Assembly (NCBI RefSeq): GCF_003568665.1
Contig: NZ_QXMH01000001.1
Location: 2,480,001 to 2,544,000, forward strand
Direction of reading: 5' to 3'
Length of the DNA stretch: 64,000 nt
Source of the DNA: Chitinophaga alhagiae
GTDB taxonomy: Bacteria; Bacteroidota; Bacteroidia; Chitinophagales; Chitinophagaceae
Made by a program: the position numbers and the translations under genes. Shown here one piece after another: positions 36,782 through 46,372 of this stretch (the first letter of the stretch is position 1; the number at the start of each line of letters is the position of its first letter). The notes below the pieces were generated by a model. The model did no database searches. It saw nothing but the letters and a program-made list of their open reading frames with translations, and had not been told where the DNA came from.

Positions 36782-37747
36782 ATGAAAGCATTCGTCACCA
36801 GAAAGATACCAGACGTAGGATTGCAATTGCTGCGCGCCGCGGGAGTAGAAGTAACGGCACACACGGAAAAACGGGAGCTGGCGCAGGAAGAACTGATCAC
36901 GGCCTGCCTGCGGCATGATGCATTGCTGAGCGTAGGCGGCCGCAACAAGATAGATGCGGTGTTCCTCAACGCCTGCAGTCATTTGAAAGTAGTATCGCTG
37001 ATGTCTGTAGGGTATGATAATGTTGATGTGGTGGCGGCCAGGGAGCTGGGCATTCCCATTGGGCATACGCCCGGGGTATTGAGCAACGCCACGGCAGATA
37101 CGGCATTTCTGCTGATGATGGCGGTAGCGCGCAAGGCCTTTTACCTGCACAATACCATAGCCCGCGGAGAATGGGGCTTTTTTGAGCCTACCAGGAACCT
37201 GGGCGTGGAGCTGAACGGCAAAACGCTGGGCGTGTTCGGGCTGGGCAAAATAGGCATGGCGCTGGCGCGTAAATGCAGGGGTGCGTATGATATGCCGCTG
37301 ATCTATCACAACCGCGGCCGTAATGAAGCGGCGGAGCAGGAGCTGGGCGCGCGCTGGGTGCCGTTTGACGAATTGCTGCGTGAAAGTGACGTGCTGTCTC
37401 TCCACGCTGCCCTCACGCCGGAAACGAAGGGCCTGTTCAATGAAGCGGCGTTCGGGAAAATGAAACAGTCCTCCATTTTTATCAATACCGCCCGCGGCGC
37501 CATGCATAACGAGCAGCATCTGCTCCGGGCCCTGCAGGAAGAACAGATATGGGGCGCCGGGCTGGATGTGACCAATCCAGAGCCGATGGACCCTGATAAC
37601 CCGCTGCTGAACATGCCTAACGTGGCCGTGCTCCCGCATATCGGCTCTGCAACAGTAGAAGCGCGCAACGGCATGGCCGTAATGGCCGCCCAAAACCTCA
37701 TTGCTGGCCTGAAAGGAGAGCCGCTGCCCTTTGCCGTAAAGGGCTGA
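36782..37747 (+). CDS. D-isomer 2-hydroxyacid dehydrogenase (glyoxylate/hydroxypyruvate reductase-like)
   Basis: A 321-residue NAD(P)-dependent dehydrogenase. The catalytic domain has LMSVGYDNVDV and TPGVLSNATADTAFLLM, and the Rossmann motif is GVFGLGKIGMALA. The catalytic Arg is in NTARGAMH, the Glu in the GLDVTNPEP region, and the His in VLPHIGSAT. This order matches the GRHPR/D-glycerate dehydrogenase subgroup. Divergent from the aldo/keto reductase. The 58-base gap to the sigma gene has no intrinsic terminator. Confidence 0.92.
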   Translation: MKAFVTRKIPDVGLQLLRAAGVEVTAHTEKRELAQEELITACLRHDALLSVGGRNKIDAVFLNACSHLKVVSLMSVGYDNVDVVAARELGIPIGHTPGVLSNATADTAFLLMMAVARKAFYLHNTIARGEWGFFEPTRNLGVELNGKTLGVFGLGKIGMALARKCRGAYDMPLIYHNRGRNEAAEQELGARWVPFDELLRESDVLSLHAALTPETKGLFNEAAFGKMKQSSIFINTARGAMHNEQHLLRALQEEQIWGAGLDVTNPEPMDPDNPLLNMPNVAVLPHIGSATVEARNGMAVMAAQNLIAGLKGEPLPFAVKG

Positions 37748-37789
37748 AGCAGTAATTGTGCGGGCCTTTTTGTATTTTTAGGCTCACTT

Positions 37790-37797
37790 AAGGGAGG
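37790..37797 (+). promoter_or_regulatory. Shine-Dalgarno-like sequence before the sigma gene
   Basis: AAGGGAGG ends 8 bases before the TTG at 37806. Shine-Dalgarno sequences are rare in Bacteroidota and in this window, so this one helps justify the TTG start. Confidence 0.45.
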
Positions 37798-37805
37798 CTG
37801 ATTAT

Positions 37806-38405
37806 TTGGGAATTGCTGAGAACATAACGGAAGATGAACTGTTGGAGCGTATTGCCAGGGGAAACCAGGAGGCATTCCAGGTAATATTTCGCCGGCATTA
37901 TAAGGCACTGTGCTACTTTGCCGCATCTATTACACAAGATGCGCAGGAGGCGGAAGACCTTGTGCAGGAAACTTTTTCCAAACTGTGGGACAAGCGGGCG
38001 GATTTTCCCACCACCACCGCCATAAAGGCCTTTCTTTATATCAGCACTAAAAATGCCTGCCTGAACTATATCCGTCAGAAACACCGCCAAACGGAAAAGG
38101 AAAAAGAATTTTCGTACCTCCAGGAAGAAGCCCCCGCAGATTTTGACCCCCTCATGGCAGATGTGGAGATCATCGGGGAGCTGTACGCCGAAATAGAACA
38201 ACTACCACCGCAATGCCGCCGTGTTTTTACGATGAGTTACCTGGAAGGGCGGAAAAATGAAGAGATTGCCGGCCTGCTGGGCGTTTCCTACAATACCGTG
38301 CGTACCCAGAAACTCCGTGCCCTCAAACTCATACGGGCCTCCCTGCTGAAAAAGGACCTGCTTCCTGCTTTCATTTTATACATGGCCTTGATGAATATGC
38401 GTTAG
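37806..38405 (+). CDS. ECF-family RNA polymerase sigma factor (FecI-like)
   Basis: A 199-residue sigma factor with region 2 (about 25-90: AFQVIFRRHYKALCYFAASI, DLVQETFSKLW) and region 4 (about 125-180: LPPQCRRVFTMSYLEG, EIAGLLGVSYNTVRTQ). It should direct transcription of the SusC/SusD operon when its FecR partner, encoded 207 bases downstream, releases it. The TTG start is forced by an in-frame TAG at 37779 and the absence of ATG, and is backed by the SD-like sequence. A near-consensus TATTTTTA lies at 37773. Confidence 0.93.
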   Translation: MGIAENITEDELLERIARGNQEAFQVIFRRHYKALCYFAASITQDAQEAEDLVQETFSKLWDKRADFPTTTAIKAFLYISTKNACLNYIRQKHRQTEKEKEFSYLQEEAPADFDPLMADVEIIGELYAEIEQLPPQCRRVFTMSYLEGRKNEEIAGLLGVSYNTVRTQKLRALKLIRASLLKKDLLPAFILYMALMNMR

Positions 38406-38557
38406 GCCTTCACCCTGGCATCTGTCAATTGTTATCGGGATGGCTCAACAGGAAGGAATAATGCATACCTATAAAACGGACTGTCTTGTAACCTGTTGAT
38501 TATTAGTTATTTGCTTCTTCTTTTATAGTCGTCTAAAGATTTTTTCAAAAAAAATGC

Positions 38558-38579
38558 TCGTTTCTTTTCATCGAAACGA
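38558..38579. promoter_or_regulatory. Inverted repeat in the sigma-fecR gap
   Basis: TCGTTTC (38558-38564) and GAAACGA (38573-38579) form a 7-bp dyad with an 8-base spacer, 33 bases before fecR. It may be an operator or an RNA hairpin; no T run follows. The remaining 38406-38557 is AT-rich with nothing else to report. Confidence 0.35.
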
Positions 38580-38612
38580 ACGAATTGGTGTTTCTATAGT
38601 AAATCATCAAAA

Positions 38613-39746
38613 TTGCAAAGGATATCTTTTCTCATACTCCGGCATTTACGGGAGGAGCTAACGGACGCCGAGCAGGAAGAACTGCAGGCCTGGGTGAACG
38701 CTGCTGCCGATAACCGCCGCTTTTTTGAAGAATGCACGCACGACGGGCATTTGCTTGAAAAATTGCAGCAGTATGCGGCGTTTGATGAAACCGCGGCTTG
38801 GGAAAAGTTTGCGGGAGCGCATCTCCCTGAAAAAATGCGCGTAGTGAAAAACCGTAACAAATGGTGGGCCGCTGCTGCAGTACTGGTGCTGCTGGCTGGC
38901 GCTGCCGCTTATTTGCTGCGCACCGTTCCTTCAGCCCCGGAAATAGCGCAGCAGCCGGCAGTAGTATTGCCGGGCAGCAACAAAGCGGTACTGACCCTGG
39001 CAGACGGTTCTGCAGTTACGCTGGATAGTGCGGGTAATCAGGTGATCATGCAGGCTGGCACCGCCATTCGCCAGCAGGGTGGTCTATTGGAATATAAGGA
39101 TGGGGAACATGCGGCTGTTGGGTTCAATACCCTCCGCACGCCCAGAGGTGGTCAGTTCAAGATCACCCTGGGAGACGGTACGCGGGTATGGCTCAATGCT
39201 GCTTCCTCCCTCCGCTATCCCACCGCTTTTACAGAAAATAACAGAACGGTGGAAGTTAGCGGTGAAGCCTATTTTGAAGTAGCGAAAAATGCCGCAAAGC
39301 CTTTCCGGGTAAAGATCAATGAAGAAAACACCATTACGGTGCTGGGCACACGTTTTAACGTAAATGCCTATACCGATGAGGCCAGCATTAATACTACACT
39401 GCTGGAAGGCTCCGTACAGGTTGCGGCCGGTGCTCAGACCCGCGTGCTGCAGCCTGGTCAGCAGGCGCAGGTAACCGCCGCGGGCATTACGGTGTCTCAG
39501 GCAGATACGGAACAGGCCGTTGCATGGAAGAACGAAATATTCAACTTCCGCAATGCAGACGTGAAGGCCGTCATGCGGCAACTATCCCGATGGTACGATG
39601 TAGAAGTGGAATACAAGGGCGCGGTGCCCGGCAGCCGTTTCCAGGGCGAAATTCAACGTAACCTCCCCCTGAACGATGTGCTGGATGGCTTGCAGACAAC
39701 GGGCATCCGCTTTACCCTTGAAGGAAGGAAAATAGTCATCCAATAA
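38613..39746 (+). CDS. FecR-family anti-sigma factor
   Basis: A 377-residue inner-membrane anti-sigma factor. The N-terminal cytosolic part (about 1-80) should hold the ECF sigma. One transmembrane helix spans about 84-102, the FecR domain lies near 170-270 (TPRGGQFKITLGDGTRVWLN, SGEAYFEVAKN), and a DUF4974/STN-like domain is at the C-terminus (FNFRNADVKAVMRQLSRWYD). In the periplasm it contacts the STN domain of the SusC encoded next. No ATG is available in frame upstream, so it starts at TTG 38613. Confidence 0.93.
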   Translation: MQRISFLILRHLREELTDAEQEELQAWVNAAADNRRFFEECTHDGHLLEKLQQYAAFDETAAWEKFAGAHLPEKMRVVKNRNKWWAAAAVLVLLAGAAAYLLRTVPSAPEIAQQPAVVLPGSNKAVLTLADGSAVTLDSAGNQVIMQAGTAIRQQGGLLEYKDGEHAAVGFNTLRTPRGGQFKITLGDGTRVWLNAASSLRYPTAFTENNRTVEVSGEAYFEVAKNAAKPFRVKINEENTITVLGTRFNVNAYTDEASINTTLLEGSVQVAAGAQTRVLQPGQQAQVTAAGITVSQADTEQAVAWKNEIFNFRNADVKAVMRQLSRWYDVEVEYKGAVPGSRFQGEIQRNLPLNDVLDGLQTTGIRFTLEGRKIVIQ

Positions 39747-39751
39747 AAAAC

Positions 39752-39777
39752 CGGAGGCGCTTGGACCCGCCCCCGGC
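39752..39777 (+). terminator. GC hairpin between fecR and susC
   Basis: CCGG-A-GGCG (39752-39760) pairs with CGCC-C-CCGG (39769-39777), one mismatch. A T6 tract follows 14 bases later, too far for a standard terminator. It may weaken read-through from fecR into susC. Confidence 0.4.
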
Positions 39778-39834
39778 ATAACGTCTGGATGTTTTTTGAT
39801 ATATCAGTATTCTCTATCCAAACAATGCAAATCT

Positions 39835-42800
39835 ATGCAATTGAATCGTCATGTGCAGACCTCATCTATACCGGGGCTGTCACCAACCAGATCAATGTTT
39901 CTGCGAACCAAAATCGTACGAATTATGAGATTAACGGTATTGCTGATAATTGCGGGCTGCTTGCGGGTTTCCGCGGCAAGTTACGCGCAATCCGTATCCG
40001 TATCGCTAAAGAATGTGCCGCTGGAAGAAGTTTTTGCCACGGTCAAACAGCAAACGGGTTTCCTGTTCTTTTATGACCGGGACATGCTCACGGCCACCAA
40101 ACCGGTGACCATCAAAGCCAGGAACCAGGCGCTCACAGCGTTCCTGGCCGCTGTGTTCAGCAACCAGCCGCTGGATTATGCCATTAAAGACAAAACTATT
40201 TTCCTGAAAAGGAAACCGGTGACCGCACCCGAAACGCCGCAGCAGGCACAACCGCTGACCGGTACTGTAAAAGACCAGGAAGGGCAGGTGCTCATTGGTG
40301 TAAGCATCAAGGTAAAGGGCACCACCAAAGGCGTAGTCACAGACGTTAACGGCAAGTTCAGCATTAATGCCGGGCCTGGTGACGTGCTGGTGCTTAGTTA
40401 CATCGGTTTTGAGCCATATGAGGTACAGGTAAGCAACCAGGGCCCGCTCACGCTGGTGATGAAACCGGCGGTAAGCGCGCTGGACGAAGCGGTGATCATC
40501 GGCTATGGCACTACCATCCGCCGTAAGAACACCGGCAGCATTTCTACCGTGCAGAGCAAAGACATTGCGGACCAGCCCGTGCTGGACCCGCTGGCGGCTT
40601 TGCAGGGCAGGGTATCCGGCCTTATGATCACTTCCTCCAACGGCCTGCCCGGTTCCAGCTTCAACGTGATGCTGCGCGGCAGGAACTCCATATTGGGGGC
40701 AACGGACCCGCTGTACATTGTAGACGGTGTACCTTTCGTGACAGACCCGCTCAACCAGTTCAATTCCGCCAACGGCACGCAAAGCCCGCTGGCCAGCATC
40801 AGCCCTGATGATATTGAACGGATAGACATCCTGAAAGATGCGGACGCTACTGCTATTTATGGTTCCCGCGCGGGTAACGGTGTAATATTGATTACTACTA
40901 AAAAGGGAAAGGCCGGTCAAACCCGCTTTAACCTCAATGTAACCAGCGGCGGCAGCAAGGTGGCGAACCTGCTGGACATGCTCAATACCCAGCAATACCT
41001 TGAAATGCGCAGGGAAGCCTTCGCCAATGACGGTAAAACGCCGGATGAAAACACCGCCCCTGACCTGGTAACCTGGGACCAGAACGCCAATACCAACTGG
41101 CAAAAGATGATGATCGGCAATACGGCCAACTTTACGAACGTATCTGCCTCCCTTTCAGGTGGTACGGAGCAAACGCGTTTCCTGTTCAGCGGCACATATG
41201 ACCATCAGACTACTGTAATGCCCAACAGCCTGCCTTTCAGGAAAGCAGGCTCCCATTTTAGCCTTGACCATACTGGTTTGGGCGGCAAGTTCAAGGCAAC
41301 CCTGTCAGCTAATTACAACTTCATCCAGGATAAGTCGATTGCAACGGACCTTACCGGTTATTACAACCTGGCGCCTAATTTTCCCATTTATGACTCCACC
41401 GGCAAATATTTCTGGTTCGGCAATTCATTCCTGAACCCCGTGGCCATGTTGCACAGAACGTCAGACGCGCGTACCAGTTCCCTGATCGCCAACAGCACAC
41501 TGCGCTATACTATATTGCCGGGGCTTAATGCAAAGGTGAGCCTTGGGTATACCAAAAGAGACATGAAGCAGGTACAGGCCTATCCGCTCATCTCACAAAA
41601 CCCGCAAAATACCACGGGAAGTTTCAGTTATTTCGGCAACAGCGATCTGGCCTCCTGGATCGTGGAGCCGCAAATCGACTATACCCGGCAGATCAGCAAG
41701 GGCGAGCTGCAGTTGCTGGCCGGCGCTACCTGGCAGGGAGACCTGCTGCAGGGCGAACGCATCAATGCCGAGAACTTTGTGAATGACGGGCTGCTGGAAG
41801 ACATCAAATCAGCAGGCCGGCTTACGCCTATTTCCTCTACTTATAACTTTTACCGCTATACTTCAGGCTTTGGCCGTATCACGTATAACTGGGACGGCAA
41901 GTATATTGTAAATGCCAGTTTCCGCCGGGACGGTTCCACCCGTTTTGGCCCGGACAACCGTTTTGGCAATTTCGGCGCGGTAGGCGCAGCCTGGGTATTT
42001 TCAGAGGAAAATTTTCTGCGCAACAACCAGGTGTTGAGCTATGGCAAGTTGAGAGCCAGCGCGGGCGTTACCGGTAGTGACCGCATCGGCAACTATCAAT
42101 ACCTCGAAAGCTGGTCCAGCACTTCTTATCCTTATGACGGTACTCCCGGCCTTACTCCGGCCCGCCTTCCTAACGGCACCTACCGCTGGGAAGAGACCAG
42201 AAAGCTGGAAGCCGCACTGGAGCTTGGTTTCTTGCAAGACAAGCTGTTGTTTAATACCAACTTCTACCGTAATGTGTCCAGCAATATGCTGGTAGCCTTC
42301 ATGCTGTCTCCCCAGGTTGGGTTTACCGAGATTACAGATAACTTCCCGGCTAAAGTGCTGAATACCGGTTGGGAATTTGATCTTACGTCAGTTAATATCC
42401 GCAGAAAAGATTTTGAATGGAGAACCATGTTTAACCTGTCTTTCAACAGGAATGAACTGATGGAGTACCCCGGCATTGAATCTTCTACTTATAAGGATGT
42501 ATACGTGGTGGGCAAATCGCTCTCCATTGTAAAAGGGTTCCGGTTTGGCGGCATAGACCCTGAAACCGGCAAGGCCATCATACTCGCTGCTGACCCTGAC
42601 AGTCCGCAGGACCCTGATGACTACAACATACTCGGTAAAACCATGCCCGACTTTTTTGGCGGTTTGCAGAATACTTTCAGCTACAAAGGCCTGGAACTGG
42701 ATGTGTTGTTCCAGTTTGTGAAACAGGAAGGGCCTTTACTGAACTATGGCTACCTGTCACAGGCTTATGGTACTATATATAACAAAGACATCAGCGCATT

Positions 42801-43116
42801 GGGCCGCTGGCGGCAGAAGGGAGATCAGGCAAGTGTTCCTATGGCCACTACTTTGGCTAACAATTCCTTCTACGACTATTACCGGGTGTCTTCCGGCGTT
42901 TGGGGAGATGCCTCTTTCATCCGCCTGAAGAACATAGCGTTGCGTTACAACTTGTCAAAGGTGCTGAGCCGCTATAAGGTAAATAACCTGAGTGTAATAT
43001 TGTCTGGCCAGAACCTGCTGACCATTACCAGTTACGATGGTTTTGACCCTGAAACCCAGGGGCTGCGCATGCCGCCGATGAAGACGATCACCGCGGGCCT
43101 GAAACTGACTTTGTAA
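39835..43116 (+). CDS. SusC/RagA-type TonB-dependent outer-membrane transporter with STN domain
   Basis: A 1093-residue TonB-dependent transporter. In order: N-terminal leader and signal peptide ending near SAASYAQ (residue 52), STN signalling domain (about 55-126, VPLEEVFATVKQQTGFLFFY), carboxypeptidase-like barrel (about 141-222, GTVKDQEGQVLIGVSIKVKG), plug (about 230-345, VIIGYGTTIRRKNTG, ILKDADATAIYGSRAGNGVI) and a 22-strand barrel. It imports a nutrient together with SusD, and STN passes occupancy to FecR. ATG 39835 is chosen; ATG 39925 (MRLTVLL) would also give a clean signal peptide. Confidence 0.95.
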   Translation: MQLNRHVQTSSIPGLSPTRSMFLRTKIVRIMRLTVLLIIAGCLRVSAASYAQSVSVSLKNVPLEEVFATVKQQTGFLFFYDRDMLTATKPVTIKARNQALTAFLAAVFSNQPLDYAIKDKTIFLKRKPVTAPETPQQAQPLTGTVKDQEGQVLIGVSIKVKGTTKGVVTDVNGKFSINAGPGDVLVLSYIGFEPYEVQVSNQGPLTLVMKPAVSALDEAVIIGYGTTIRRKNTGSISTVQSKDIADQPVLDPLAALQGRVSGLMITSSNGLPGSSFNVMLRGRNSILGATDPLYIVDGVPFVTDPLNQFNSANGTQSPLASISPDDIERIDILKDADATAIYGSRAGNGVILITTKKGKAGQTRFNLNVTSGGSKVANLLDMLNTQQYLEMRREAFANDGKTPDENTAPDLVTWDQNANTNWQKMMIGNTANFTNVSASLSGGTEQTRFLFSGTYDHQTTVMPNSLPFRKAGSHFSLDHTGLGGKFKATLSANYNFIQDKSIATDLTGYYNLAPNFPIYDSTGKYFWFGNSFLNPVAMLHRTSDARTSSLIANSTLRYTILPGLNAKVSLGYTKRDMKQVQAYPLISQNPQNTTGSFSYFGNSDLASWIVEPQIDYTRQISKGELQLLAGATWQGDLLQGERINAENFVNDGLLEDIKSAGRLTPISSTYNFYRYTSGFGRITYNWDGKYIVNASFRRDGSTRFGPDNRFGNFGAVGAAWVFSEENFLRNNQVLSYGKLRASAGVTGSDRIGNYQYLESWSSTSYPYDGTPGLTPARLPNGTYRWEETRKLEAALELGFLQDKLLFNTNFYRNVSSNMLVAFMLSPQVGFTEITDNFPAKVLNTGWEFDLTSVNIRRKDFEWRTMFNLSFNRNELMEYPGIESSTYKDVYVVGKSLSIVKGFRFGGIDPETGKAIILAADPDSPQDPDDYNILGKTMPDFFGGLQNTFSYKGLELDVLFQFVKQEGPLLNYGYLSQAYGTIYNKDISALGRWRQKGDQASVPMATTLANNSFYDYYRVSSGVWGDASFIRLKNIALRYNLSKVLSRYKVNNLSVILSGQNLLTITSYDGFDPETQGLRMPPMKTITAGLKLTL

Positions 43117-43137
43117 AAACGAATTAAAAGAATTGAC

Positions 43138-44538
43138 ATGAAGAATATTCATATTTTATTAATAGGGGTACTGCTCACGTCTGCCGCCGCCTGCAAAAAG
43201 TTTGTGGATACACCGGTACCTAAAAACGAGCTGGTGAGTGGCCTGGTGTTCAGTGACGATAAATCCGCCACGGCATCTGTAACAGGTATCTATTCCAACA
43301 TGAATGCATTTAACTATCAGTACGCTAACATACTGATGAGTTACCTGAACGGGATGCTGGCCGGCGATGTGTACTATTTCTCTGCTTTTGCCAGCTATGA
43401 TGTGTTCAAGTTCAACGAGCTGTTGCCAAGTAGCCAGTATGTAGAGACCATGTGGGGAAACCAATATGGTTTCATCTACCAGGCCAACTCCTGTATAGAA
43501 GGGCTTACAGGGGCGCAGGGCCTTACACCTGCCGTACGTTCGCAATTACTGGGCGAGGCCTATTTCGTTCGTGCTTTTATGCACTTTTACCTGGTGAACA
43601 TGTATGGAGATGTACCCTTGATTACTTCCACCAACTACAAAGTGAATAACGTAAAGGCCCGCGAGAATACGGCAGTGGTATATGATACCATTATCAGTGA
43701 CCTGAAGAAAGCTGAAAGCCTGATGGGGGCTGATTACCCCACCGGTAAACGCATCCGCCCCAACAAGGCCGCCGCTTCCGCGCTGCTGGCGCGTGCTTAC
43801 CTGTATACCGGTAAATGGCCAGAAGCAGAAGCCGCCGCTAATGCCGTATTGACCAACGGACGGTATTCTTTGCTGCAAGACCTGAACAGCGTGTTTCTGG
43901 CAGACAGCAGGGAAGCGCTCTGGCAACTGCAGCCGGTGAATGTTGCCGGCGGCCGCAATACCTGGGAAGGCTTTGCCACCGTGCCAGCCACCGCTACGGG
44001 TACCGCTATTTTCCGCCTGGATTCTGTGAACCTGATCCATAAATTTGACACCACTACAGACCTCCGTTTCAAAAAATGGGTAGACAACCGTAAAGCCGCG
44101 GCTACCGGTAACATTGCTTATTATTTCCCGTACAAGTACAAGGTACGCACCAGCACTTCCTCCACCATCACGGAAAACTCCATGGTGATGCGCCTTGCCG
44201 AGCAGTTCCTCATCCGCGCGGAAGCCCGCATCCAGCAGGATAAACTGACGGAAGGCCGTTCAGACCTGGATTCCATCCGCCTCCGCGCCGGCCTCACCGC
44301 CCTGCCCACTTCGCTTGACAAACCAGCGTTGCTGCTGGCCACGGAAAAAGAAAGGCAACTGGAGCTGTTTGCGGAATGGGGCCACCGCTGGTTCGATCTG
44401 AAACGCACCGGCCGCGCGCCCGCGGTGCTGAAGCCCATCAAGGGAGACAAATGGCAGGATACGGACGTACTGTATCCTATCCCCGCAGCGGCCCGCTCTA
44501 CTAATATTAACCTGACACAGAACCTAGGCTATAATTAA
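43138..44538 (+). CDS. SusD/RagB-family nutrient-binding lipoprotein
   Basis: A 466-residue surface lipoprotein, the lid of the SusC transporter. The lipobox is LLTSAAAC at residues 12-19. TPR-like helices (AFMHFYLVNMYGDVPLITS, ASALLARAYLYTGKW) and the C-terminal AEQFLIRAEARIQ and KERQLELFAEWGHRWFDLKR are characteristic. It is 21 bases after susC and 2 bases before the thioredoxin gene, so the three form one operon. The ligand is unknown. Confidence 0.95.
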   Translation: MKNIHILLIGVLLTSAAACKKFVDTPVPKNELVSGLVFSDDKSATASVTGIYSNMNAFNYQYANILMSYLNGMLAGDVYYFSAFASYDVFKFNELLPSSQYVETMWGNQYGFIYQANSCIEGLTGAQGLTPAVRSQLLGEAYFVRAFMHFYLVNMYGDVPLITSTNYKVNNVKARENTAVVYDTIISDLKKAESLMGADYPTGKRIRPNKAAASALLARAYLYTGKWPEAEAAANAVLTNGRYSLLQDLNSVFLADSREALWQLQPVNVAGGRNTWEGFATVPATATGTAIFRLDSVNLIHKFDTTTDLRFKKWVDNRKAAATGNIAYYFPYKYKVRTSTSSTITENSMVMRLAEQFLIRAEARIQQDKLTEGRSDLDSIRLRAGLTALPTSLDKPALLLATEKERQLELFAEWGHRWFDLKRTGRAPAVLKPIKGDKWQDTDVLYPIPAAARSTNINLTQNLGYN

Positions 44539-44540
44539 TT

Positions 44541-46304
44541 ATGAAGAAGATATCCGCTGTTTTGATCATATTGTTCACCTGCACCGCCGTACAGGCGCAG
44601 GTGAACATTGCTCCGCAATACCCGGAAAGAGGGCAAACTGTAACGGTTACCTATAGCCCCTCAAAACCGCAGCCCGGCCCCGTTACGCTGGTGTTCACCT
44701 ATTCCAACTTTTACGACTTGCCGTGGAAGATGAACATGGAACAGCAGGGCAACCAGTGGGTGGCTTCCTTCAAACTGGCCAATTTTGCCACCTTTGCCAC
44801 TTTCTACCTGCAAATGGGAGATGCTATTGTAAAGCCCGCGGCAGACAAACATTATGAAGTGGCGGTGTATAATAACAAAGTGCCCGTGGAAAACGGCAGC
44901 CTTTACAAAGGCTACAGCCTGGGCGCCCAACTGGGCAAATCCCCGCAATTGGGGGCCAGGCAGGCTGAACAGTATGAAGAAGAGCTGCGGCGCTTTCCGG
45001 ACAATTACGAAGCCAAGCTGCGCCTGCTGCAATACAAGATCAGCAAGGCGCCAGACAGCGAAAAAGCGCAGCTCCGCGCGCAGGCGCACCAGGTCATTGC
45101 AGACAAGTTCAATTCCGCCCCTACCGTGGCGGGCAACATGAACAAGGTGACCATGGGCTACCTGATCATCGGTGAAAACAGCCGTCTGGACTCCATCCGT
45201 AAAGTAGTAGCGGAACGCTACCCGGAATCCGAACTGGGCCGCGACCTCTGGGCAGGCTTTGTTGCAAAAGGCAAAGACACCGCCCGGCAAATAGCCCTGT
45301 TTGAAGCAGCATTGAAAAAAGAGACCCCGCAGAACGCGGGCGGTTTCACCGCCATACACGACAAGCTGTTTGAATATTACGCCGCACAGAAGAACGGCCC
45401 CAAAGCCGCCTACCACGCACGCCGGGTAATAGAGCAGGATGAAAGCCCCTACAAGCCCACCGCGCTGAAAGGCATAGCGGAAACCCTGCTCAACAACGGT
45501 ATTGTGCTGGATACGGCCCGCGCCTACGCCACGGAAGCACTGGCCTTGGCAGACAAGTTCCCCGCAGGCGTGATCCGCTTCTTCCCGGAAACCGGGTATA
45601 TTTTTCCGCATGTGGATGACAGCACCCGCAAAGCCGTTACCGCCAAAGCAAAAGGCAACATGCTGGCCATCCTGGGCCTGATAGATATGCAGCAGGGCCG
45701 CCCGCAGGATGCTGATGCCCGCATGACGGAAGCCATGCAAACCTCTTCAGACAAGGAAACGCTTGACAATGTGGCGCTTTTTTTCACCCAAAGCGGCAAT
45801 ACCGCCCGCCTGAAAGAGCTGCAGGCATTGCGGGAAAAAGCCATGCAGGCCAAAGTAGCCGCCATGCGCAGTTCCCGGCCGGCGCCGGTGATGCAGTTCA
45901 CAGATCTTAAAGGCAAACCGCTAAACCCCGCTACATTGAAAAACAAAGTGGTGGTGATAGACTTCTGGGCCACGTGGTGCATTCCCTGTATGGAAGAAAT
46001 GCCCTACCTGCAGAAAGTGTATGACCAATACCGTAACAACAAGGATGTGGTGTTTATGGTAGTGAACAGCGGCGCCCGCAATACCCTGGCGGATGCACAA
46101 GGCTGGAGCGGCAACAAAAAATATACGTTCCCCGTGTATTACAATACAGACCCCAATGTGGGAGAGAAGTTCAAGTTCAACATCATTCCTGCTACCTACC
46201 TGATCGGGAAAGACGGCAACATCCAGTTCAGCAATATAGGGTATGAAGGGCCGGAAGTAGAAACAAAACTGAAATTGCAGATAGAGATGCTATTGAAAAA
46301 CTAG
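44541..46304 (+). CDS. Secreted TlpA-like thioredoxin-domain protein with N-terminal binding/TPR region
   Basis: A 587-residue exported protein (signal peptide MKKISAVLIILFTCTAVQAQ). An N-terminal beta-sandwich (about 21-120) precedes a helical TPR-like region (about 140-430). A TlpA/AhpC-type thioredoxin domain occupies about 446-587, with the CxxC in FWATWCIPCMEEMPYL near residues 478-481, and PATYLIGKDG. It is likely a periplasmic disulfide oxidoreductase that acts with the Sus locus, perhaps on imported peptides or on locus proteins. It is last in the operon, with a strong terminator behind. Confidence 0.9.
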   Translation: MKKISAVLIILFTCTAVQAQVNIAPQYPERGQTVTVTYSPSKPQPGPVTLVFTYSNFYDLPWKMNMEQQGNQWVASFKLANFATFATFYLQMGDAIVKPAADKHYEVAVYNNKVPVENGSLYKGYSLGAQLGKSPQLGARQAEQYEEELRRFPDNYEAKLRLLQYKISKAPDSEKAQLRAQAHQVIADKFNSAPTVAGNMNKVTMGYLIIGENSRLDSIRKVVAERYPESELGRDLWAGFVAKGKDTARQIALFEAALKKETPQNAGGFTAIHDKLFEYYAAQKNGPKAAYHARRVIEQDESPYKPTALKGIAETLLNNGIVLDTARAYATEALALADKFPAGVIRFFPETGYIFPHVDDSTRKAVTAKAKGNMLAILGLIDMQQGRPQDADARMTEAMQTSSDKETLDNVALFFTQSGNTARLKELQALREKAMQAKVAAMRSSRPAPVMQFTDLKGKPLNPATLKNKVVVIDFWATWCIPCMEEMPYLQKVYDQYRNNKDVVFMVVNSGARNTLADAQGWSGNKKYTFPVYYNTDPNVGEKFKFNIIPATYLIGKDGNIQFSNIGYEGPEVETKLKLQIEMLLKN

Positions 46305-46322
46305 GTGTTATCAATAAAAACC

Positions 46323-46356
46323 AAAAAGGGCGCCGGTGGTACCGGGCCCTTTTTTT
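46323..46356. terminator. Bidirectional intrinsic terminator between convergent genes
   Basis: A5GGGC (46323-46331) pairs with GCCCT7 (46346-46356). An inner CCGG/CCGG stem has a 5-base loop and there is one bulged G. It has T tracts on both strands, so it serves both the TlpA-like gene and the minus-strand VIT gene. Confidence 0.85.
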
Positions 46357-46372
46357 GTTCACCCGCACTACA

